Source of the DNA: Crocinitomicaceae bacterium
GTDB taxonomy: Bacteria; Bacteroidota; Bacteroidia; Flavobacteriales_D; Sanyastnellaceae
Direction: 5' to 3'
DNA length: 36,185 bases
Assembly (NCBI GenBank): GCA_002700285.1
Contig: PACT01000032.1
Span: 21,355 to 57,539 of the forward strand
Position numbers and translations under genes: made by a program
Shown here: positions 17,458 to 25,693 of the stretch, one piece after another
Layout: each line of letters begins with the position of its first letter
Numbering within the stretch: the stretch's first letter is position 1
The notes under the pieces: generated by a model
What the model saw: the letters and a program-made list of their open reading frames with translations, nothing else
What the model was told of the DNA's origin: nothing
Database searches by the model: none

Positions 17458-18363
17458 ATGAATAAGCTTCGCCTTTTATTTTCAGTCTTCTTTATATTCG
17501 TTTTCACTTCGTGCAGTGATGAAAACGATCATGTCCAAGAATCGCCTCGCTCCATCACAATTGTTCTGTCCAAACAAAACAGTTCTTCCTCATATCGTCA
17601 TTTTATTGAAGACATTGATCCCACCATTAAAATAAATTGGATCGATGCATACACGACTCCCCTTTCACAACTAACTGATGATCTTGAAGAGGCGGATGGT
17701 ATCATATTGACGGGTGGAGTAGATATCCACCCCGGACTTTACGGCAACGCTTATGACACGGTACGGTGTGGCACGATAGACAGCAAAAGAGATGCGCTCG
17801 AAACAACACTTTTAGACCATGCCTTAGAAAGCGGAACACCCTGTCTGGGGGTATGTAGAGGGCTTCAATTCATGAATGTTTATATGGGAGGAAGCCTCCA
17901 CCCTCACCTCCCAGATACACTAAGCGATATTCACAGGGGAAAGGATGGTCAATCTACAGAGCATGAAATTTATGTGACAAAAGCGCTTGGTGCAATTGAC
18001 ATCAATCGGGGCAACAAATCTGCAACTGTAAGCAACCATCATCAAGGCATTTCTCGTCTCGCAGACAACTTGGAGGCTTGGGCAATTGCTCCAGATGGAT
18101 TAATCGAAGGAATAAGACATCCTGACACGACACATTATCCATTTTTCATAGGGGTACAGTGGCATCCTGAAAGAAGTGACCCCTCTGGCTCACTCGCAAC
18201 CCCTATCGGCGAAGGATTTTTAAAGGCTGTCTTAAATGAGACAGGCGTTAAAAAAAATACTGACACCTCAGAAATCCTTCCCCGTGTCCGAGATTCTTCT
18301 TCCACGCAGGTCATCATGATTGATAATGGTTTATCTCACAAAGTAGATATACAGATGCATTAA
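17458..18363 (+). CDS. Lipoprotein class-I glutamine-amidotransferase-like hydrolase (peptidase C26)
   Basis: Related to gamma-glutamyl-gamma-aminobutyrate hydrolase (PuuD-like). Catalytic residues are visible: GVCRG with Cys133, and QWHPE with His236 and Glu238; ILTGGVDIHPGLYG matches the substrate-side block of the C26 family. The ATG at 17458 gives 301 residues with an N-terminal leader and lipobox FTSCS, so the mature enzyme is probably tethered in the periplasm. The frame extends 45 codons upstream but those residues are Cys/Ser-rich and unlike the family. The C-terminal 50 residues after the catalytic domain are unassigned. It is divergent from the haloperoxidase gene. An extracytoplasmic location is unusual for this family, which is mostly cytosolic. 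Confidence 0.82.
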   Translation: MNKLRLLFSVFFIFVFTSCSDENDHVQESPRSITIVLSKQNSSSSYRHFIEDIDPTIKINWIDAYTTPLSQLTDDLEEADGIILTGGVDIHPGLYGNAYDTVRCGTIDSKRDALETTLLDHALESGTPCLGVCRGLQFMNVYMGGSLHPHLPDTLSDIHRGKDGQSTEHEIYVTKALGAIDINRGNKSATVSNHHQGISRLADNLEAWAIAPDGLIEGIRHPDTTHYPFFIGVQWHPERSDPSGSLATPIGEGFLKAVLNETGVKKNTDTSEILPRVRDSSSTQVIMIDNGLSHKVDIQMH

Positions 18364-18537
18364 TCACACACATTGACCTGCGATATGAACAAGTCTGATA
18401 ACCATAAGCAACCAAAATTAGACATTTGACGTTTTGGTGTTTAAACGGAAATGAGTGAATTTGTCCAAGAAAGAAGATCCACCTTAAGAGACACTCATGA
18501 ATACGTTCAGAGTTAAATTTTATGATAGAAACGTGTA

Positions 18538-20085
18538 ATGATTAGAACATTGAAGTATACCACAACGACATTGGCCTTGTGGGGTCTCGCATTGAGTTGT
18601 ATATGCCAAACTGATCGAACGTTGGGTTTATTTGCAAACGAATCAGACTCCTTTAACGGGTATACTTTATTCGCACCTGTTTCAAACGAAACCACCTATT
18701 TAATAAACAACTGTGGGTATGAAATAAACAGTTGGGAAAGTACACACAAAGCTGGAATGATGGCTTACCTTCTTGAAGACGGCTGCATTATGAGGTCTGG
18801 AAGATCCTCTTCCAAAGTCTTCCAAGGTGGCGGAATTGGCGGAGTCATTGAGAAATTTAGTTGGAGTGGCGAATTGCTATGGACTTTCACCATGGCAAAT
18901 GACAGTGTACATCTCCATCATGATATAGAGGTTCTCCCCAATGGGAATGTGCTTGCAATCGCCTGGAAAATGAATAGTGCAGAAGACGCAATCTCAAAAG
19001 GAAGAGATCCAAATAAAACAGGAACCAGTGTATGGAGTACCTTGATTGTAGAAATAGAACCTTTATATCCACAAGGAGGACATATCGTATGGAGTTGGGA
19101 TGCTTGGGATCACTTGGTACAAGATTTTGACCCAAGCCTACCCTTCTTCGGACATCCACGAGATTTTCCCGGGAAAATCGATGTGAATTATGAAGCATTT
19201 GGAGGATCTTCATATGCGGCAAGGGACTGGCTTCATGCAAACTCTTTAGACTACAATCCATTAAGCAATGAAATAATGATTAGTGTGAGGGGATTTAGTG
19301 AACTTTGGATTATTGACCGAGAATCATCTTCGGACCTCAAATATCGTTGGGGTAATCCAAGGGCATATGGAAGAGGAATGGAGGAAGATCAGGTACTATT
19401 TCAACAACATAATTGTCATTGGATTAAACCTGGACTCCCAGGAGAAGGAAATGTTTTAATTTACAACAATGGCAACCATAGACCAGAAGGAGATTACAGC
19501 TCCGTTGAACAAGTAAAACTGCCTCATGTCGTCAATGGAGAATACCCAATAAGTTCGGACGCGCCCTATGGGCCTGAGAATGTAGAATGGCGTTATCCAG
19601 AAACTTGGGACAGTGAGTTCTTTTCTCAAAACGTGAGCGGCGCACAAAGACTTCCAAACGGAAACACGCTTATCTGTGAAGGCGCGAGTGGCCATTTATT
19701 TGAGATTAATGACATGGATGAGATTGTTTGGGATTATATAAACCCTGTGAGCATATGGGGAGCGCTTGAACAAACAACAAGTCCATTTGGAAATTCTGTA
19801 TTTCAAGCTCAGCGATATGCGCCCAACTTTGCCGCATTTATAGGCCGAAACCTTTCACCGATAGAAGAGATTGAACTCAATCCCATCCCATCCATGTGCG
19901 CCATCACTTATGCCCCAACGTGCCAAGGTGACATGAACCATGACTACATGATTACAGTGCAGGACCTTACCATCGCCTTGAGTGCTTTTGCATGCATAAA
20001 CTGCACTTCGGATATTGACGGAGATGCGTCTTTCGGAATATCTGACTTATTGATACTCCTTTCCGCCTTTGGCACATCTTGTTAA
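18538..20085 (+). CDS. Secreted arylsulfotransferase-like beta-propeller protein with dockerin-like C-terminus
   Basis: A 515-residue exported protein. The leader ends LSCICQ. The body (about 25-440) has the blade repeats of arylsulfotransferase (ASST) family proteins: YLINNCGYEINSW, HHDIEVLPNGNVLAIAW, DWLHANSLDYNP, SGELWIIDRE-like and AQRLPNGNTLICEGASGHLFEI. In ASST enzymes a His and Arg serve sulfuryl transfer; His in HHDIEVLPNG and DWLHANSLD are candidates, but catalysis is not proved. Residues about 460-515 are a dockerin-like pair (CQGDMNHDYMITVQDLTIAL, DIDGDASFGISDLLILL) ending TSC, very like the tail of the haloperoxidase-like protein at 15008. It stands alone, with an inverted repeat after the stop. 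Many Bacteroidota ASST-like proteins have no known substrate. Confidence 0.8.
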   Translation: MIRTLKYTTTTLALWGLALSCICQTDRTLGLFANESDSFNGYTLFAPVSNETTYLINNCGYEINSWESTHKAGMMAYLLEDGCIMRSGRSSSKVFQGGGIGGVIEKFSWSGELLWTFTMANDSVHLHHDIEVLPNGNVLAIAWKMNSAEDAISKGRDPNKTGTSVWSTLIVEIEPLYPQGGHIVWSWDAWDHLVQDFDPSLPFFGHPRDFPGKIDVNYEAFGGSSYAARDWLHANSLDYNPLSNEIMISVRGFSELWIIDRESSSDLKYRWGNPRAYGRGMEEDQVLFQQHNCHWIKPGLPGEGNVLIYNNGNHRPEGDYSSVEQVKLPHVVNGEYPISSDAPYGPENVEWRYPETWDSEFFSQNVSGAQRLPNGNTLICEGASGHLFEINDMDEIVWDYINPVSIWGALEQTTSPFGNSVFQAQRYAPNFAAFIGRNLSPIEEIELNPIPSMCAITYAPTCQGDMNHDYMITVQDLTIALSAFACINCTSDIDGDASFGISDLLILLSAFGTSC

Positions 20086-20108
20086 AGCCTTTACATACAG
20101 TATATCGC

Positions 20109-20131
20109 ATTGATATCTTATGGATATCAAT
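20109..20131. terminator. Perfect inverted repeat after the ASST-like gene
   Basis: ATTGATATC (20109-20117) and GATATCAAT (20123-20131) are exact reverse complements with a 5-base loop, 24 bases after the stop. No T-run follows directly, so it may stop or protect the transcript, or be an operator near the tRNA promoter. Confidence 0.4.
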
Positions 20132-20156
20132 ATTTATATAAAAACTGAGATTATAG

Positions 20157-20186
20157 TTGGATATTGAAAAAGACGGACTACCTTTG
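20157..20186 (+). promoter_or_regulatory. Promoter of the initiator tRNA
   Basis: TTG at 20157-20159 and TACCTTTG at 20179-20186 are separated by 19 bases, a full match to the Bacteroidota sigma-A consensus (TTG, 19-21 bases, TAnnTTTG). The transcript would start near 20192, about 50 bases before the tRNA. The leader contains a small CAGG/CCTG hairpin. Confidence 0.72.
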
Positions 20187-20243
20187 GTCCCCGCTTCGGC
20201 GTCAGGGTTTATGACCTGGCACATCGCTAAATCGGAACCTCAT

Positions 20244-20316
<73 letters not shown>

Positions 20317-20321
20317 CTAAG

Positions 20322-20356
20322 AAAGAGCAATCAGAAATGGTTGCTCTTTTTCTTTT
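20322..20356 (+). terminator. Rho-independent terminator of the tRNA
   Basis: AAAGAGCAA (20322-20330) pairs with TTGCTCTTT (20341-20349) across a 10-base loop and runs into a T-rich tract (TTTTTCTTTT). It ends the tRNA transcript 6 bases after its 3' end. Confidence 0.85.
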
Positions 20357-20753
20357 GCCTCGCATTTTAAAGCTTTGTGTTTGCTGTTGATTACACCCAA
20401 GTCACTGCCTGCTTCGTTTAACTAAAAAGAACATATCCTCAGCTGAGTGGCTGGTTATACGTGTTATAAGTATACACCTTAAACTGCCACACTTCAAGGT
20501 AAATGCGCCACACTTTCCACACTTGATCAACATATTTAAAAGCTGGAACTTATAGCCAACTTTAATCTCTATAGTACACCCTCACCCTTGAGTAAACGGT
20601 TTCGGTTTTAACAATTTACCGCTCCTATATATGTATTATCCCGTCTCTGAGTATTACTGAGCTAAAAAATGAGGGTAACCGTATTACATAACTCCAAATT
20701 TGTTTTTACATAAAAATATAATTAGATTTACTCTGAATGAAAACAATGACATA
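20357..20753. other. Gene-free AT-rich stretch before the GSLP-repeat protein
   Basis: About 400 bases with no credible ORF. It holds three copies of CCACACTT at 20487, 20508 and 20517, a CTCAGCTGAG palindrome near 20440, and several weak AT-rich promoter-like segments. No tRNA 3'-end duplication or integrase site was seen. It probably contains the 5' control region of the following gene. Confidence 0.4.
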
Positions 20754-23297
20754 ATGAGATTTCTTATTTTAGTAACTAGTTTATTTTGGTGCTCCACAAT
20801 ATTTTCACAAGGTTCTGGTTCAATAACTTATCCATACAATCCTGATGGAAATGGAGATGAAATCATTGCATCTCCTGATTTATTAGATGTATTAAGTGTA
20901 TATGGCGGAGAGTTTACACCCACTGAAATACTTATAGACGGAGAGACTTTAGGAGATTATCTGTTAAATATTAATGCGTTAATTGAGGCTTTGAGCACAG
21001 GCTCAGCAGATGGAGAGTTTCTAAGATGGAATGAAGATGCTCAGCAATGGCAGCCCGAACTTATTCTTCAAAACCTTGAAGTTTCTGAAATCTCTGTAAA
21101 CGACGATGCTTATTTTTTTAGTGGCGTTGTGTTTACAGATGATGTAGCATTTAATGGAAATATTGTCACGTTTAACAGTCAGGTTGCTTTTGCCGATGCA
21201 ATAAATTTTACAAATGATGTACAAGTGTTTGGAGATTTAAACTTGTACGAGGGTTTATATGTTTCAGACACAGCACATATCTCTAATTTACATGTTATTG
21301 AACCTGCACTTTTTGACGCAAGTGTGACCATGAATCAAAATGTGACCCTGAAAAATGAAGTTAGTGTGACTGGTCAAACTGTTTTTGATATTAAAATCAA
21401 TCAGGACTCCATTCAATCCGCTCATCCAAATCAGAATGCACAAAACATTATTGACACCTATCCTGTTTTGATTAAAGGCAGCAAACAAGGTTTAGCCATC
21501 AACCTTGAACCTAGCCTATCTTCTAATGTACCTGAAGATTATCAATCTCATCGAGGAAACAACTATATCTCGTTTTGGAGAGATGATCAACAAACTGGCC
21601 GAATTGAAGCAATGGGTACGAGTGATTTAAGTATGACAGGCTTAACGAATATATTTGCACAAATACTACAAGCGGTTCCTACTTATATGACAGGTGTCGC
21701 TGCTAGCGTCAACCCATTTGATTCTGGCTATGGGAATAGATCTATGAGTGGTGTTGATTTGAGCACTTTTATCACTTTAGAATCAGGGTCTTTACCTGCA
21801 GCAGATTTAAATGTAGGTTCTTTACCCTCTTTAACTTCAGGTTCTTTACCTGCATCATCTTTAAATACAGGTTCTTTACCTTCATTATCTTTTTCTGCAG
21901 GTTCTTTACCTAGTTTAGGTTTTGATGGGATAATTCCTTATTTAAATGCAGGTTCTTTACCCTCATCTTCTTTAGATGCAGGTTCTTTACCTTCATTATC
22001 TTTTTCTGCAGGATCATTCCCCTCTTTATTGCAAGGTTCTCTACCTTCTTTAGCCTTTCAATCAGGTTCTTTGCCAACGATTGAGTTTAATTCATTTGAA
22101 AGCATCCTTGGAGACATAACAAATCCAATTGGGACAAGTGTAATGTTAGAATACAATAGTCTAATTGATGATTTGGCAGTTCCTCCTTCTCAATCCAACA
22201 GAAATAGTGCAATTAATCATTGGGAAAATATCAAAACCACTATGGTGAACTCTGGTATTTATAATGAAGAGGATGTATACAACTATGATTCCCAAGTCTT
22301 TTCAGATTTCACATTAGACGTCACCACACAAGTCATAGAATGTATGGAAGAATATGCTCACTTTACGCTTTCTTTTTATGGAATTGCAGATCCTCAAGAT
22401 ATTGCCAATGATGTCATATCCATGATTACGCGCACTTCCACTCTTATTATGTATATGGGGTATCAAGAAGAAAATTTAGGAGTGGCTTATGAATCTGGTT
22501 CTGGTGACTATGCGGAATGGTTGCTCAAAGCAAACCCAGATGAAATAATAAAACATGGAGAGGTGGTAGGTGTAGTAGGTGGTAAAATATCCAAGACTTT
22601 TGATAATGCAAAGAAATTTATGGTTGTATCAACCTCTCCAATTGTGTTAGGTAATATGCCTGAATCCAAGGAGATAGAAAAGATTTCTGAAAAAATAGCA
22701 TTTATGGGTCAAGTCCCAGTCAATGTGATTGGAAAGGTTGAAATAGGAGACTATATACTTCCTTCTGGTCAGAAAGATGGACTCGCAATTGCAGTACATC
22801 CAGTGAATATGAAAGCTAAGGATTATCAAAGAATTGTTGGTGTGGCATGGTCAGAGAGTCATTCGGATAAATATGTTAACATGATTAATACTGCTGTGGG
22901 AATAAATCAAAATGACATGTCTAGCATCATTAACCAAATGCAACTTACATTAAATAAAGTTCAGGCGTCTGTTCAGTCATTGGACCCTAATTATATGCCT
23001 GATGTTTATGATGTATCAAGTATTTATGATGATCACATTCTAGATGTTACAACAAATTCAGTAGCAGCTTCACATCCTTCTAAACTTAAGAATTACTATC
23101 AACTTAAAAGTAATTCTCAATCTCAAGAATTTAAGGTGGAAGACCTAAAGTTGGCGATTAAGGAATTAATAGGTGTCGATGTTAAGGATTATCCTATGAT
23201 TGATTATATCATTTCAAATCCAGATAAAAGGGAGGAACTCAATCATTATTTCACCATGGGTATAAACACGTTAAGTCCATTGGCGAAAACGCATTAG
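20754..23297 (+). CDS. Large secreted GSLP-repeat, tail-fibre-like protein with Peptidase_G2/S74-like C-terminal part
   Basis: An 847-residue exported protein. I choose the ATG at 20754 because it opens a signal peptide ending IFSQ; a TTG 54 bases upstream is open but unlikely. Residues about 23-55 contain a dockerin-like loop (NPDGNGDEIIASPDLLDVL). Residues about 95-235 are short beta-strand repeats of Asp/Asn/Phe/Val such as expected in trimeric beta-helix fibres. Residues 345-441 hold ten GS(L/F)P copies spaced 8-17 residues, e.g. GSLPSLSFSA twice. From about 584 the pattern DYAEWL, VVGGKISK, VVSTSPIVLGN, VPVNVIGKVEIGDYILPSG, RIVGVAWSE resembles the autoprocessing C-terminal domains of phage tail spikes and related fibres. 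Coiled-coil-like helices follow. It may be a surface fibre or adhesin. The gene is clearly more AT-rich than the left half of the window. Confidence 0.75.
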   Translation: MRFLILVTSLFWCSTIFSQGSGSITYPYNPDGNGDEIIASPDLLDVLSVYGGEFTPTEILIDGETLGDYLLNINALIEALSTGSADGEFLRWNEDAQQWQPELILQNLEVSEISVNDDAYFFSGVVFTDDVAFNGNIVTFNSQVAFADAINFTNDVQVFGDLNLYEGLYVSDTAHISNLHVIEPALFDASVTMNQNVTLKNEVSVTGQTVFDIKINQDSIQSAHPNQNAQNIIDTYPVLIKGSKQGLAINLEPSLSSNVPEDYQSHRGNNYISFWRDDQQTGRIEAMGTSDLSMTGLTNIFAQILQAVPTYMTGVAASVNPFDSGYGNRSMSGVDLSTFITLESGSLPAADLNVGSLPSLTSGSLPASSLNTGSLPSLSFSAGSLPSLGFDGIIPYLNAGSLPSSSLDAGSLPSLSFSAGSFPSLLQGSLPSLAFQSGSLPTIEFNSFESILGDITNPIGTSVMLEYNSLIDDLAVPPSQSNRNSAINHWENIKTTMVNSGIYNEEDVYNYDSQVFSDFTLDVTTQVIECMEEYAHFTLSFYGIADPQDIANDVISMITRTSTLIMYMGYQEENLGVAYESGSGDYAEWLLKANPDEIIKHGEVVGVVGGKISKTFDNAKKFMVVSTSPIVLGNMPESKEIEKISEKIAFMGQVPVNVIGKVEIGDYILPSGQKDGLAIAVHPVNMKAKDYQRIVGVAWSESHSDKYVNMINTAVGINQNDMSSIINQMQLTLNKVQASVQSLDPNYMPDVYDVSSIYDDHILDVTTNSVAASHPSKLKNYYQLKSNSQSQEFKVEDLKLAIKELIGVDVKDYPMIDYIISNPDKREELNHYFTMGINTLSPLAKTH
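21786..22076 (+). repeat. In-frame GSLP repeats (10 units)
   Basis: Ten copies of GGTTCTTTACC-like DNA coding for GSLP (once GSFP), most 24-30 bases apart, within the 20754 gene. Units alternate a short (SL..) and a longer (..SSL..) spacer. Unlike a CRISPR array, copies are translated and units differ. Confidence 0.85.
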
Positions 23298-23310
23298 ATT
23301 ATTTTGTTAA

Positions 23311-23341
23311 GTTGAGTAGGCTGTGAAATAACCTACTCAAC
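23311..23341. terminator. Stem-loop between convergent genes
   Basis: GTTGAGTAGG (23311-23320) and CCTACTCAAC (23332-23341) form a perfect 10-bp stem with an 11-base loop, just after the GSLP-repeat gene stop and overlapping the end of the cyclophilin remnant. Neither side has a strong T-run, so its terminator strength is uncertain. Confidence 0.55.
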
Positions 23342-23575
23342 AATCTCTACTCTAAAAGTATCACCTTGTCTAATGTCGTCAATGGTGTCTATTCCTTCTA
23401 CAACTCTACTAAAACAATTAATGGTGGACATGTCCTGAAGCTCTTGACCATGACTTGACCATGATTGGGTAACAACTTTAGACAATGTGTCTAGATGCTT
23501 CAAGAATGAATTAATTGCCCACCTCAGATCTCTTTTGTATATATCCGAACTTGAAGACTCGGAAGTGCTTCGCAC
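23333..23575 (-). pseudogene. Remnant of a cyclophilin-type peptidyl-prolyl isomerase (C-terminal part)
   Basis: An 80-codon open frame whose end, INCFSRVVEGIDTIDDIRQGDTF, followed by RVEIVE, matches the cyclophilin C-terminus (FGRVVEGMDVVDxIxxGD). The N-terminal two thirds of a cyclophilin, including the catalytic Arg/Phe region, are absent; an in-frame stop lies just upstream of the only start (GTG). The first 35 residues do not resemble the family. I read this as a decayed gene, possibly still partly open by chance. Confidence 0.5.
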
Positions 23576-23644
23576 TAAACCACAGAATTACGAGACAGGA
23601 TTCGTCAACTACAAACTCCTTCCCTACTGAACGAGCTCTCCGAA

Positions 23645-24064
23645 CTATTCGTTTGTTTTAAGAGAATTTATAAATTTTGAATGCTCATTTAAACCCATTC
23701 TCATATTTGAAATAAGAGAGAGACATTCATTTGTTATTTCTATTGGTAATTGATGCTCAATAAGAAATTTCCTTCCATCATAAGAAGTTATACTATTTTC
23801 ATTTGCATGAAAACAGATGTCGCAATAAAAATGATCTACTAGAATTTGAATACAGGTTAAATCATATTGTTTTAGTAAAATCATAAAATCTTCTTTTGCA
23901 CAGGTTGTTTGAATCTGTCTGCGATTTTTATATCTGTTATTTGGATTAATCTTATCTAGAAACATGTGATTTTCTTTTATACCGTGTTCAACGTGAGACG
24001 TGTTTGTTTGCCCCACCATAGTCACACTAATCAAACAAGCTAAAGCAGTAATAAATAGTCTCAT
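23645..24064 (-). CDS. Small exported hypothetical protein
   Basis: I use the ATG at 24064, giving 139 residues with a signal peptide ending TMVGQ; a longer frame begins 51 bases upstream. The mature part is Cys-rich (TTCAKED, DLTCIQ, FYCDICFHANE, NECLS) with an Asn/His-rich N-terminus. No family was recognised. Its leader (MRLFI-ALACL) is nearly identical to that of the next gene, suggesting the two arose by duplication of the 5' end or share an export signal. It lies 54 bases after that gene and may be cotranscribed with blh. Confidence 0.6.
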   Translation of the reverse strand: MRLFITALACLISVTMVGQTNTSHVEHGIKENHMFLDKINPNNRYKNRRQIQTTCAKEDFMILLKQYDLTCIQILVDHFYCDICFHANENSITSYDGRKFLIEHQLPIEITNECLSLISNMRMGLNEHSKFINSLKTNE

Positions 24065-24118
24065 GTTATTCGTTTTAATACCTGTAAAATCATCTGTTAC
24101 TTGGAATATCCTCAATCG

Positions 24119-24505
24119 CTATTCAAAGTCATCGTCAGTGATGACATAAGTACACACCTGAATGGTATGCTTGTTGCCACTTAAATCTTCAATCCATCGA
24201 TATTCATCTCTAAAGTCCCCAATAAACAGATAATTGTCAAGCAAAACAACAAGTGTGTCAGTGTCAGTGATTGAACAAGGAGATGATGGCAATTCGCATG
24301 GTTTATTCCCAAGTTTTTGAGTGAATTCTATATCAACATATGAGTTTTCAGGTACAGTGTAAATACTATCCATATCATAATAGCTACTGAAATAATGTAC
24401 TTCAAATGAATGGGAAGATTCGTTTTGAATCATCTTTCTGCTTGTATGCGTACTTTCACAACTGAATAAAAGTAAACACGCAAAAGCTATAATAAAGAGT
24501 CGCAT
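24119..24505 (-). CDS. Small hypothetical lipoprotein
   Basis: The ATG at 24505 gives 128 residues with a leader and lipobox LLFSCES, placing it in the outer or inner membrane facing the periplasm. A longer frame with an unlikely N-terminus begins at 24580. The mature part has a small beta-rich pattern (FEVHYFSSYYDMDS, SYVDIEFTQKL, LVVLLDNYLFIGDFRDEYRW) and a Cys pair region (PCELPSSPCS). The family is unknown. It follows blh after 84 bases on the same strand and precedes the similar-leader gene at 24064. Confidence 0.62.
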   Translation of the reverse strand: MRLFIIAFACLLLFSCESTHTSRKMIQNESSHSFEVHYFSSYYDMDSIYTVPENSYVDIEFTQKLGNKPCELPSSPCSITDTDTLVVLLDNYLFIGDFRDEYRWIEDLSGNKHTIQVCTYVITDDDFE

Positions 24506-24589
24506 ATAATTGATTTTAGCCTTGTAATATACTTTAAAGCCTCGGCAGATCCTCGACTTTAAGAAGAGGTCGCAACACAAAGTGAATGA

Positions 24590-25483
24590 TTAATCGTAGA
24601 AGTTCGTCATGATAATCGCATGCGGCAAAGTAATCACTGAGATGCTAATGACGGAGAAGAGAAACAAGGATATGGGTACAACCTGGAGGTGGATACCAAT
24701 GTAAAAAAGAAAAAGAAAAATGAGCGATACAAGTGTATGTGGCAGAAGTAAAGTAATAAATTTTTTCAGATTCAATTCCGGTCTTACCTCCCTGAGGTAA
24801 TTATATTCTTGGGTGAGGACTTTGATTGAATGAAGAAAAATAAAATAGAGGGTAAAGCTTACCACAATAGGAAATAAATAAAAAGTCAGATGTATTAGAA
24901 AAAGTTGAAACAACTCCGTTAAGAGGTCATGAGTGTTGTTTTTATCTCTGTACTTTTTAAGACACAAGACTGTGATGAGTAGCACATTGCTTCCATAAAA
25001 TAAATAGGCTATCGAGGGATGATCAAACACATGACCAAACTGCACTGTATCTGTAAAAGATTGGCACAATATTAAAAGTTCAGATTGATTATAAAAGACC
25101 AAAGTTGAAAGCAATAAAACACCCCACAACGTATAGATTGCTTTCTTAAAACGAGATTGGAAATTATAATCCGAAAGTTGGGATTCCCCAAAGTGATACG
25201 CTGAGATGAGAAAGAAAAATAGAAGGGAAAAAATGGGGAAAAAATACCATAAAAGACAGTATACAGCGATGGTTGAGAGGTATACAGAATAAAACGTTAG
25301 CTGAGGAATCTTGTGCTTCGAGAGAAAAAGCACATTATCAATTGCGCCATGAGGTATGCCAAACAAAGACAGTAACACAAGTGCAGCCTTCAATTGATGA
25401 TCGATGTCAATTTCACCATTCAAAGTGTAGATCCCAAATAAAAGATATACTATAACTAAATATGTAAAGGAATATCGATTCAT
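24590..25483 (-). CDS. blh: Brp/Blh family beta-carotene 15,15'-dioxygenase
   Basis: Membrane enzyme that cleaves beta-carotene into two retinal molecules, the chromophore of microbial rhodopsins. The ATG at 25483 gives 297 residues and about seven to eight hydrophobic segments; a GTG 12 bases upstream is less likely. The family's conserved His blocks are all present: FGIPHGAIDN (His45), SAYHFGESQL (His97), FIFLHSIKVL (about 217) and TLPHAIIM (His288). In marine Bacteroidota blh normally sits next to a proteorhodopsin gene, but none is in this window. Here it is the first gene of a possible minus-strand unit with two small exported proteins. It diverges from a Cys-rich protein gene across 210 bases that carry two matched symmetrical sites. 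Confidence 0.88.
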   Translation of the reverse strand: MNRYSFTYLVIVYLLFGIYTLNGEIDIDHQLKAALVLLSLFGIPHGAIDNVLFLSKHKIPQLTFYSVYLSTIAVYCLLWYFFPIFSLLFFFLISAYHFGESQLSDYNFQSRFKKAIYTLWGVLLLSTLVFYNQSELLILCQSFTDTVQFGHVFDHPSIAYLFYGSNVLLITVLCLKKYRDKNNTHDLLTELFQLFLIHLTFYLFPIVVSFTLYFIFLHSIKVLTQEYNYLREVRPELNLKKFITLLLPHTLVSLIFLFLFYIGIHLQVVPISLFLFSVISISVITLPHAIIMTNFYD

Positions 25484-25498
25484 AAAATGTCTCACATA

Positions 25499-25520
25499 GA
25501 TTTAGCTGTTTGACTAAATC
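25499..25520. promoter_or_regulatory. Possible operator: GATTTAG-N8-CTAAATC
   Basis: Perfect 7-base half-sites GATTTAG (25499-25505) and CTAAATC (25514-25520), 16 bases upstream of the blh ATG. A second site with the same core (TTTAG, 7 bases, CTAAA) lies at 25635-25653. Two matching dyads in one divergent intergenic region suggest binding of one dimeric regulator. The regulator is not known. Confidence 0.4.
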
Positions 25521-25634
25521 CAGAAATAACCATCATTATAAGAAATGCTAAGATGACTAAGATAGGACTTTACTGATATTCAGGAAACTCAAGTTAAAAG
25601 GATCAAAATTGAGTCAAGGAAACCGGTTAAGTTT

Positions 25635-25653
25635 ATTTAGTCTTATTCTAAAT
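25635..25653. promoter_or_regulatory. Possible operator: ATTTAG-N7-CTAAAT
   Basis: ATTTAG (25635-25640) and CTAAAT (25648-25653) are exact reverse complements, 41 bases upstream of the Cys-rich gene's ATG. The core matches the dyad near blh, differing by one base in spacer. Confidence 0.4.
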
Positions 25654-25693
25654 CACTGATCTACGCTAATTTATATTCATTCTAAACATAATA

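Noticed and set aside
20700-20753. TTG start for the GSLP-repeat protein
   Set aside because: It would bury the signal peptide behind 18 polar residues; the ATG at 20754 gives a standard leader.
21786-22076. Regularly spaced repeats that could suggest a CRISPR array
   Set aside because: Units are 8-17 codons, in frame, translated as GSLP and without unique spacers of constant length; no cas genes are near.
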